A stretch of 8,944 nucleotides of DNA. Origin: Anaerolineales bacterium (GTDB lineage Bacteria > Chloroflexota > Anaerolineae > Anaerolineales > DRMV01). The position numbers and the translations under genes were made by a program. A model generated the notes under the pieces. It was not told the origin of the DNA. It worked only from the letters and a program-made list of their open reading frames with translations, and ran no database searches. This document shows, in pieces, positions 1 through 5,095 of the stretch. How positions within the stretch are numbered: the first letter of the stretch is position 1; every line of letters starts with the position of its first letter. Location: the NCBI GenBank assembly GCA_015494815.1, contig WGAK01000246.1, positions 1 through 8,944 of the forward strand. Reading direction: 5' to 3'.

Positions 1-612
1 CTGTCCATCTACGGCCGGGTGGTGCCCGCCACCCTGGATCCGGTGGAACTGCGGGCCGACCTGCGGCTGCCCTTCCAGAGCCAAACCGTGGTCGTGCGGG
101 GCGAGAGCACCATCCCCCACGCGCAGGGGCACATTCGGCGGGTGTGGCTCGAACCCGGCCACCCGCGCGCCTTCCCCCCCGCGGTGCAGGCCATCCTGGC
201 GGCCGACATGGTGGTCGTAGGGCCCGGGAGCCTGTTCACCAGTCTGCTGCCCAACCTGCTGGTGCCCGACCTGACCCAGGCCCTGCGGGCCACCCGCGCG
301 CTGCGGGTCTTCGTGGTGAATGTGGCCACGCAACCGGGCGAAACCGACGCGTTCTCGGCCCAAGACCATGTGCGGGTGGTGGAAGAGCATGTGGGGCCGG
401 GCTTGTTCGATGTGGTGCTGGTCAACACCGCGCACCCCGGCGTGCTGCCCGACCGCGTGCGTTGGGTGACCGAAGACCCGGACCAGCCCTTCCCTTACCC
501 CGTGGTGCGGGCCGATGTGGCCTCCGAGACGCACCCCGGCCGTCACGACCCCGACAAACTGGCCCGCGCCCTGCTGCACTTGCTGGAACAGCGCACCGGC
601 CCCCTGACCTGA
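1..612 (+). CDS. yvcK: YvcK/CofD-like gluconeogenesis factor, 5' end missing
   Basis: The first visible base is already in frame (codons LSIYGRVVPATL), so the gene begins outside the window; about 203 C-terminal residues are present. Seen: the family blocks VVGPGSLFTSLLPNLLVP (near positions 211-264) and NVATQPGETDAFSAQDHV (about 319-372), followed by a VLVN block. These are typical of the Rossmann-like CofD/YvcK fold. Known for the family: YvcK proteins bind UDP-sugars and are needed for growth on gluconeogenic carbon sources and for normal cell-wall synthesis in Firmicutes and Actinobacteria; they act in the cytoplasm and no enzymatic reaction is firmly established. The gene stops at TGA 610-612, 23 bases before the dehydrogenase gene, so the two are probably co-transcribed. 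The nucleotide-binding N-terminus cannot be judged. True CofD (F420 synthesis) is less likely, because the QPGETD block is YvcK-like. Confidence 0.9.
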   Translation: MSIYGRVVPATLDPVELRADLRLPFQSQTVVVRGESTIPHAQGHIRRVWLEPGHPRAFPPAVQAILAADMVVVGPGSLFTSLLPNLLVPDLTQALRATRALRVFVVNVATQPGETDAFSAQDHVRVVEEHVGPGLFDVVLVNTAHPGVLPDRVRWVTEDPDQPFPYPVVRADVASETHPGRHDPDKLARALLHLLEQRTGPLT

Positions 613-622
613 CTCCGGCCCC

Positions 623-630
623 AAGGAGGT
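623..630 (+). promoter_or_regulatory. Strong Shine-Dalgarno for the dehydrogenase gene
   Basis: AAGGAGGT, a near-perfect anti-16S match, lies 5 bases before ATG 636. It decides the start: the ATG at 648 (Met5) would be too far away, and the long in-frame extension upstream of 636 runs through yvcK and is not coding. Confidence 0.85.
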
Positions 631-635
631 CCCTC

Positions 636-1610
636 ATGTCGCCCTCCATGCACGCCCTCTGGCTCGAAGACGGCCATTTGCAGGTCCGCGCGGACGTGCC
701 CGTGCCCACGCCCGGCCCCGGCGAAGCCCTGATTCGGGTGCGCCTGGCCGGCATCTGCGGTACCGACCTGGAGATGGTGCGGGGCTACTACCCCTTCACC
801 GGCATCCTGGGCCACGAATTCGTGGGGCAGGTGGTGGCCGCGCCCGACGCGCCGGCGTGGGAGGGCCGGCGGGTGGTGGGCGAAATCAACATCACCTGCG
901 GGCAGTGCCGTTTTTGCCGCCGCGGCCTCGAGCGGCACTGCGAAAACCGCACGGTGCTGGGCATCTTGGGGCATCACGGCGCGTTTGCCGACTATGTGAC
1001 CCTGCCCGTGCGCAACCTGCACGCGGTGCCCGACGCGGTACCCGACGAGATGGCCGTGTTCACCGAGCCCCTGGCCGCGGCCGTGGAGGTGTTAGAGCAA
1101 GTGCACGTGCGCCCCAGTCAGCCCGTGCTGGTAGTGGGGACGGGGCGGCTGGGGCATCTCATCGCCCGGGTGCTGACGCTAACCGGCGCGGAGGTGCACG
1201 GCGTCACCCGCCGCGCCGAGAACGCAACCCGGCTGCGCGCCGCGGGCGTGCGGCCCCTGACCCCCGACCAGGTGCCCACCGCGGCCTACCCGCTGGTGGT
1301 CGAGGCCACGGGCTCACCCCACGGGCTGGACCTGGCGCGGCAGGCCGTAGAGCCCACGGGCCGCATCGTGCTCAAGAGCACCTATGCCCACCCGCAGCCC
1401 CTCAACCTGTCCCCCGTGGTGGTGAACGAACTCACCCTGGTGGGCTCGCGCTGCGGGCCTTTTGCGCCCGCGCTGCGCCTGCTGGAACGCCACCGGCTCG
1501 ACCCGCGCGACCTCATCGAAGGCCGCTACCCCCTGACGCGCGGCCTCGAGGCCTTCGCCCATGCGGCCCGGCCGGGCGCGCTCAAGGTGCTGTTGGTGCC
1601 GGGGGATTGA
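636..1610 (+). CDS. Zinc-dependent medium-chain alcohol/polyol dehydrogenase (MDR family)
   Basis: 324 residues. Seen: an N-terminal GroES-like catalytic domain with presumed catalytic-zinc ligands Cys41 (ICGTDLE), His60-Glu61 (GHEF) and Glu144 (FTEP). There is a four-cysteine structural-zinc lobe, Cys88, Cys91, Cys94 and Cys102. A Rossmann domain follows with GTGRLG at 168-173 for NAD(P) and a VVEATGSPHGLDLA block near 270. The C-terminal motifs VGSRCGPFAPALRLL and AARPGALKVLL resemble a specific uncharacterised MDR subgroup rather than classical ethanol or threonine dehydrogenase. Inferred role: NAD(P)-dependent oxidation of an alcohol or sugar-alcohol in the cytoplasm; the substrate cannot be read from sequence. 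All zinc ligands are present, so it should be active. It probably shares a transcript with yvcK. Its last 29 bases overlap the end of the phosphoesterase gene on the other strand. Confidence 0.9.
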   Translation: MSPSMHALWLEDGHLQVRADVPVPTPGPGEALIRVRLAGICGTDLEMVRGYYPFTGILGHEFVGQVVAAPDAPAWEGRRVVGEINITCGQCRFCRRGLERHCENRTVLGILGHHGAFADYVTLPVRNLHAVPDAVPDEMAVFTEPLAAAVEVLEQVHVRPSQPVLVVGTGRLGHLIARVLTLTGAEVHGVTRRAENATRLRAAGVRPLTPDQVPTAAYPLVVEATGSPHGLDLARQAVEPTGRIVLKSTYAHPQPLNLSPVVVNELTLVGSRCGPFAPALRLLERHRLDPRDLIEGRYPLTRGLEAFAHAARPGALKVLLVPGD

Positions 1611-2160
1611 GGAACACGATTTCGGGCCGGGCCCCGCGGTCGGCATCCAGGTGCAGCAACCCCACACTGGGCGGCACCGGGCTGCGGTCGTTGCCCAAAG
1701 GCGAACCGGGGTTGACCACCCATTGCGCCCCAAAGCGCCGAATCATGGGGTAATGGATGTGGCCGAAGACCACCACATCGGCCTGGGGGCACGCGGCGCG
1801 CGCCCGCAGCACGAAACGCCGAAACGGCAGCGGGTGGCCCATCCAATAGGCCACCTTGTCGCGCACATAGCGGGCCAGGGCCCCGTGCCCGTGCACCAGC
1901 CCAAGACGAAAAGGCCCCACCTGCACCGTGCGCCGCAATGGCAGCCGCAGCATCAGCCAGTCGCGGTTGCCGCGCACCGCATACACCGGCGCCAGGCGGG
2001 CCAACTGCGCCAACACCCCCGGCGTGACCACATCGCCGGCATGCAAAATGCAGCATACCCCGGCCCGGTCGAACACCTGCAGCACGGCCTCGGGCAGCCG
2101 CCGCGTCCGGTCGGGGATGTGGGTGTCCGCGACCAGGCCCACGGTCCACGCCGGGCTCAT
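1582..2160 (-). CDS. YfcE/MJ0936-type metallophosphoesterase
   Basis: 192 residues, a normal length for this small family. Seen, in order, are all the calcineurin-like metal-binding motifs: VADTH (Asp12, His14), HAGD (Asp43), RGNRD (Asn65, Asp67), HGHG (His90, His92) and FGHIHYP (His134, His136), then VNPGSPLGNDR. Known: the family are manganese-type phosphodiesterases or phosphatases active in vitro on simple substrates, with unclear physiological targets. No signal peptide is visible, so it is cytoplasmic. The start ATG (2160-2158) overlaps the stop TGA of the upstream helical-protein gene as ATGA, so translation is probably coupled and no separate ribosome binding site is needed. It is the last gene of the minus-strand run and reads into the dehydrogenase gene without a visible terminator. 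It is too short and lacks the extra domains for Mre11/SbcD. Confidence 0.92.
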   Translation of the reverse strand: MSPAWTVGLVADTHIPDRTRRLPEAVLQVFDRAGVCCILHAGDVVTPGVLAQLARLAPVYAVRGNRDWLMLRLPLRRTVQVGPFRLGLVHGHGALARYVRDKVAYWMGHPLPFRRFVLRARAACPQADVVVFGHIHYPMIRRFGAQWVVNPGSPLGNDRSPVPPSVGLLHLDADRGARPEIVFLNPPAPTAP

Positions 2161-2990
2161 GACCCCGCGGCCTCCCAGGCGCGCAACACCGCGTCCACAT
2201 CATCGTCCAACGCGCCGGCTCGCGCCAGGGCGCGCAGAGCCTGGGTGAGCCAGCGCCGCCGCCCATAACGGGCGTACAGCGCGCGCAACAAAGCCAACGC
2301 GTCCGGGGCCCGCGCGGCCGCCCAGGCCCCGGCCAACACCTGGGCGCGCCACGGCGGCGGCAAACGCCCGGCTTGCAGCCGCTGCAGGGCCAGGTCGGGC
2401 GCGCGCGCCGCGACCGCCTGCAACGCCGCCACGATGGCCGGACGCAACGCCGCGGCCTCGTCACGCGCGGCCCAGGCTTCGGCATGGTCCCACACCGCCG
2501 CGGGAGACAGCACCGCGGGGGCCAGGGCCCAGGCCAGCGCCACCGCGCGCGGTGAGCGCGGCCGCGGGCCCGGCGTGAGCCAGGCGCGCACCAGCGCGGC
2601 CTGCCGGCCGCGCGGCGCGGCGGCCAGCACGGCCTGCAACGCATCCCGCACCTCGGACCGCGGGTCCGCCGCCAGGGGGAGCAACGCGTCCGGCGCGGCC
2701 CGGCCGCGCGCGTAGCGGGTTCCCCAGGCGGCCGCGGCCAGGGCCCGATAGGCCGCGTAAGGCGACGCCGCGAGGCTGCGCAAATACGCCGCGGACACCG
2801 GGCCCGCGGCCAGGGCCTGCCCCGCGGGCACCAGCACCCGCTGCACCAGGTCGGGCGGCAGCGCGCGGTTGGCCGCCACGGCCGGATGCTGCCGCAAGCC
2901 CTCCAGGGCCGCGTCCAGGGCTTCAGGGTCGCCAAAGCGCGCGGCCAGACGCACATCCTGCAGCCAGGCCTGCCGTTGCCGACGATTCAT
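2157..2990 (-). CDS. Hypothetical alpha-helical (HEAT-like repeat) protein
   Basis: 277 residues; I do not recognise a named family. The protein is strongly rich in Ala, Arg and Leu and appears all-helical, with Trp residues spaced through it (Trp9, 89, 137, 154, 167, 173, 214, 223, 247, 272). The clearest HEAT-like unit is DPRSEVRDALQAVLA at 109-123; similar helical pairs seem to run from about 20 to 270. There is no signal peptide, no membrane segment and no catalytic motif. It ends with an acidic patch (LDDDVDAV, about 261-268). HEAT-type solenoids usually serve as protein- or nucleic-acid-binding scaffolds, but nothing here fixes a partner. The start ATG 2990-2988 has a GAGG at 2999-2996. 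The stop overlaps the phosphoesterase start (ATGA), which suggests the two proteins are made in step and may work together. Alternating in-frame and shadow ORFs are long here because of GC bias, but the Shine-Dalgarno spacing and the overlap support this frame. Confidence 0.75.
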   Translation of the reverse strand: MNRRQRQAWLQDVRLAARFGDPEALDAALEGLRQHPAVAANRALPPDLVQRVLVPAGQALAAGPVSAAYLRSLAASPYAAYRALAAAAWGTRYARGRAAPDALLPLAADPRSEVRDALQAVLAAAPRGRQAALVRAWLTPGPRPRSPRAVALAWALAPAVLSPAAVWDHAEAWAARDEAAALRPAIVAALQAVAARAPDLALQRLQAGRLPPPWRAQVLAGAWAAARAPDALALLRALYARYGRRRWLTQALRALARAGALDDDVDAVLRAWEAAGS

Positions 2991-3008
2991 CGGGGCCTCA
3001 CAAACACC

Positions 3009-3031
3009 GAGGCCGCGCGCGGCGCGGCCTC
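3009..3031. terminator. Perfect GC hairpin after dsbA (possible terminator or attenuator)
   Basis: GAGGCCGCGC and GCGCGGCCTC form a perfect 10-bp stem around a 3-base loop. On the minus strand it begins 24 bases after the dsbA-like stop and is followed by GGTGTTTGTG, only a weak U-rich tail, then the ATG of the helical-protein gene. It may partly terminate the dsbA transcript, stabilise its 3' end, or act as an attenuator. The stem is certain; the role is inference. Confidence 0.5.
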
Positions 3032-3054
3032 ATCCCAGAACGCAGGTCGAAGGC

Positions 3055-3855
3055 TCATTCCTGACCGGCTTTCTGCAACTCTTGCTCGATGACGGCCTGG
3101 AAGTTCTCGAAGGGCTGCGCGCCCACCAGGGGGACGCCGTTGATGAAGAAGGTAGGCGTGCCCCGCACCCCGGCCGCGACACCGTCCTCGAAGTCTTTTT
3201 GCACTTCGTCCATGTAGCGCTCTTCGTCAATGCAACGGCTGAACTCGTCCACATCCAGGCCCAGTTGGTCCGCGTAGGCCACATAGGTATCGCGGCCCAA
3301 GGGCTTATCGCCCAGGAAGAGCAGGTCGTGATACTCCCAGAACTTGCCCTGCTCGTTGGCGCACTGGGCCGCGATGGCCGCGGGCACGGCCTGGGGATGA
3401 ATCTGCACCAGAGGGAAGTCCCGATACACGAAGCGAATCTTGTCGCCGTAGGCTTCCTTGATGCGGTCGTAGGTCTGCTTACGGAAACGGGTGCAGAAGG
3501 GGCATTCGAAGTCGGAAAATTCGATGATGGTCACCGGCGCGTCCTCGGGGCCCCAGGCCGGGTCGTCATCCACCGAGACCTCGACGCGCTGCTGACCCTG
3601 GTTGGGCGCCGCGGTCGGCGGCCCTGCGGGCCGCGCGCCCTGGGACGGCGCGGCGGGCGCGGCCGCGCGCTGGGTCGCCAGGGCTTCGGCCACCGCGGTG
3701 CGCGCGGCCTCACGGGCGATGGCCTCGATTTGCTCCTGCTCCAGGGTTTGGCCGCCGCTGCAGGCGGCCAGCGCCAGGGCCAGCAGGCCCACCAACGCCA
3801 GCAGCCACCCGCCTCGGCCCCAAAGCGAACGAGAGGGGGAAGGGAAGAACGGCAT
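3055..3855 (-). CDS. DsbA-like thioredoxin-fold lipoprotein
   Basis: 266 residues from ATG 3855. A longer in-frame reading from a GTG at 3957 is rejected, because AAGGAGA lies 7 bases before 3855 and a signal peptide begins there. Seen: basic N-terminus (Arg9, Arg14), hydrophobic core 17-31, and lipobox Leu29-Ala-Ala-Cys32, predicting a membrane-anchored lipoprotein on the outer face of the cytoplasmic membrane. Next come a helical stretch 38-62 and a Pro/Ala/Gln linker 64-90. The DsbA/Thioredoxin_4 domain spans about 95-264 with active-site Cys118-Pro-Phe-Cys121 in FSDFECPFC and the cis-proline loop GTPTFFING (232-240). Two further cysteines (165, 208) may form a structural disulfide. Known for the family: thiol-disulfide exchange on exported proteins. 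Whether it acts as oxidase or isomerase is not readable, and no DsbB or VKOR partner is in the window. It probably has its own promoter at about 3974-4000. Confidence 0.93.
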   Translation of the reverse strand: MPFFPSPSRSLWGRGGWLLALVGLLALALAACSGGQTLEQEQIEAIAREAARTAVAEALATQRAAAPAAPSQGARPAGPPTAAPNQGQQRVEVSVDDDPAWGPEDAPVTIIEFSDFECPFCTRFRKQTYDRIKEAYGDKIRFVYRDFPLVQIHPQAVPAAIAAQCANEQGKFWEYHDLLFLGDKPLGRDTYVAYADQLGLDVDEFSRCIDEERYMDEVQKDFEDGVAAGVRGTPTFFINGVPLVGAQPFENFQAVIEQELQKAGQE

Positions 3856-3862
3856 GTGAAAT

Positions 3863-3869
3863 TCTCCTT
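3863..3869 (-). promoter_or_regulatory. Shine-Dalgarno fixing the dsbA-like start
   Basis: On the minus strand AAGGAGA precedes ATG 3855 by 7 bases. It marks the signal-peptide methionine as the true start and excludes the 34-residue upstream extension, which has no ribosome binding site. Confidence 0.8.
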
Positions 3870-3973
3870 CTAAGGGGATGACCCTCGACTTTTTTTGACC
3901 ATAGCCCAACGCCACGGCCACGACCAGGGGCCATTTGGCGCGTTTGGGCCCGGCCACGGGGTTGGGAAGAATG

Positions 3974-4000
3974 ATTATACTCGATGGTACGGGGGGTCAG
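3974..4000 (-). promoter_or_regulatory. Candidate promoter for the dsbA-like gene
   Basis: A consensus -10 TATAAT reads on the minus strand at 3979-3974. A 4-of-6 match to TTGACA, CTGACC, sits at 4000-3995, with a short 15-base gap. Transcription would start near 3967 and give a leader of about 112 bases. TATAAT is unusual in such GC-rich DNA, and it lies in the 141-base gap between genes. The -35 partly overlaps the stop codon of the upstream coiled-coil gene. Confidence 0.5.
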
Positions 4001-4488
4001 TCCGCGTCGGGGAGGGATTCGGGGGCCGCGGCCGCTTGCGCTTCCAACAGGCGGGCCCCGGCCTGCACCTCGCGCAGGGCGCGGGCCAGGTGCCGCTCCA
4101 ACGCGGTGAGCAACTCGCGCGCGTAGGCCTCGGCGTCGGCGCGCATCTGCGCGGCGTCGGCCTCGGCCTGGGCCAGGATTTCCGCCGCGCGCTGCTCCGC
4201 GGCTTGCACGATTTCGTGCTCGGCCACCCGGCGGGCCTTCTCCTCCTCGGCCGCGCGCACGATGCTCCGGGCCTGTTCCTGGGCCTGGGCGATGATGCGC
4301 TCTTTCTGGCCCAAAATCTTGCGGGCCTTGCGCACCTCGTCGGGTACCGCGATGCGCATCTGGTCAATGAGGTCCCACACCTTGTCTTCGTCGAGCACCA
4401 CGCCGTGAAAGAAGGGCACATACGACGGGATTTGCGGGCTCTCGTTGACCAGTTCTTCCAGGCGGTCCACCAGTTCCAGAATGTCCAT
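3997..4488 (-). CDS. Coiled-coil protein, 'ATP synthase subunit b-like' / DivIVA-like
   Basis: 163 residues. Seen: a short N-terminal segment MDILELVDRLEELV, a linker with PFFHGVVLDEDKVWDLIDQ (about 25-43) and IAVPDEVRKARKIL (46-59), then a long charged Ala/Glu/Gln/Arg helix from about 60 to 150 with heptad character, ending in an Ala-rich tail. The same N-terminal pattern and IAQAQEQARSIV style of helix occur in small proteins, often next to coaD, that are labelled 'ATPase' or 'F0 subunit B-like' in Firmicutes and Chloroflexi. The label comes from coiled-coil similarity: there is no membrane span as in AtpF and no nucleotide-binding motif. A structural or cell-division role like DivIVA is possible but unproven. 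AGGAGG at 4502-4497 precedes ATG 4488. The gene follows coaD by 28 bases in the same direction. Confidence 0.8.
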   Translation of the reverse strand: MDILELVDRLEELVNESPQIPSYVPFFHGVVLDEDKVWDLIDQMRIAVPDEVRKARKILGQKERIIAQAQEQARSIVRAAEEEKARRVAEHEIVQAAEQRAAEILAQAEADAAQMRADAEAYARELLTALERHLARALREVQAGARLLEAQAAAAPESLPDAD

Positions 4489-4516
4489 GGTTCACCCCTC
4501 CTGGGGGTTGGCGCGC

Positions 4517-5053
4517 TCAATCACCCCGCAAGGATGCGGGTAGGTAATGATTATACCATGTCCCATCATCGTCCGAAAAGCGCCGGCGCAGCGCCGCGGC
4601 CACATGCGGCGGCACCATGCTGCTCACATCGCCGCCCAACGACGCGATTTCGCGCACGGTGGTGGACGACAGGAAGGTGTACTTTTCGTCGGTAATCAGC
4701 GCCACCACCTCGATGTCGGGCGCCAGGCGATGGTTGGCCAGGGCCATGCGAAACTCCCGCTCGAAGTCGGAGAACACCCGCAGCCCCCGGATGATGACCT
4801 GCGCGCCGATGCGCTGGCAAAACTCCACCGTAAGGCCGTGGTAGCCCACCACGGTGATGTTCGGATGCTGCCGAAAACTCTCGCGCACCAGGGCCAGCCG
4901 CTCCTCGGGGCTGAAGGCCAACTGCTTCAGGGGCCGGTCATACACGGCCACCACCACCTCGTCGAACAACCGGGCCGCCCGTTCGGCGATGTCAATATGT
5001 CCATAGTGGATGGGATCGAAACTGCCGGGGAAAACCGCCTTGATGTAGGTCAT
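4517..5053 (-). CDS. coaD: Phosphopantetheine adenylyltransferase
   Basis: 178 residues; most CoaD proteins are about 160, and the extra length is a C-terminal tail (SDDDGTWYNHYLPASLRGD, 160-178). It transfers AMP from ATP to 4'-phosphopantetheine, giving dephospho-CoA, the penultimate step of coenzyme A synthesis, in the cytoplasm. Seen: the nucleotidyltransferase motif GSFDPIHYGH (10-19) with His16 and His19 of the HxGH signature, the KQLAF segment at 43-47, IIRGLR at 87-92, and FLSSTTVRE at 127-135, the family's ISSTxVRE-type motif. AAGGAG at 5064-5059 sits 5 bases before ATG 5053. It lies 42 bases after recG and is probably transcribed with it. The rsmD gene that often sits between recG and coaD is absent. 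Confidence 0.96.
   Translation of the reverse strand: MTYIKAVFPGSFDPIHYGHIDIAERAARLFDEVVVAVYDRPLKQLAFSPEERLALVRESFRQHPNITVVGYHGLTVEFCQRIGAQVIIRGLRVFSDFEREFRMALANHRLAPDIEVVALITDEKYTFLSSTTVREIASLGGDVSSMVPPHVAAALRRRFSDDDGTWYNHYLPASLRGD
4550..4558 (-). promoter_or_regulatory. Extended -10 element inside the 3' end of coaD
   Basis: TGGTATAAT reads on the minus strand from 4558 to 4550, a full extended -10 match. No good -35 is seen 17 bases upstream. Transcription would start near 4543, about 55 bases before the coiled-coil gene, giving it a route independent of recG-coaD. It also encodes Trp-Tyr-Asn of CoaD, so chance is possible. Confidence 0.4.
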
Positions 5054-5095
5054 GAGGGCTCCTTTTCGGCCAAACCCAGGGCCAGGCCCCAGGTC

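Noticed and set aside
1582..2160. The phosphoesterase as an Mre11/SbcD partner for NurA-HerA
   Set aside because: At 192 residues with VNPGSPLGNDR it is YfcE/MJ0936-type. It lacks the extra domains of Mre11/SbcD, and no Rad50/SbcC gene is nearby.
1526..2956. 476-codon minus-strand frame across the phosphoesterase and helical-protein region
   Set aside because: Its product is Arg/Pro/Trp/Cys-rich and family-free, while the overlapping frame encodes all the phosphoesterase motifs; it is a GC-bias shadow.
3889..3897. Run of seven T's (3890-3896) as a plus-strand terminator
   Set aside because: No stem precedes it and no plus-strand gene ends there; it lies in the dsbA leader.
3856..3957. Longer dsbA-like protein starting at GTG 3957
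   Set aside because: No ribosome binding site there, and it would bury the signal peptide behind 34 residues; ATG 3855 has a good Shine-Dalgarno and leads directly into the lipoprotein signal.
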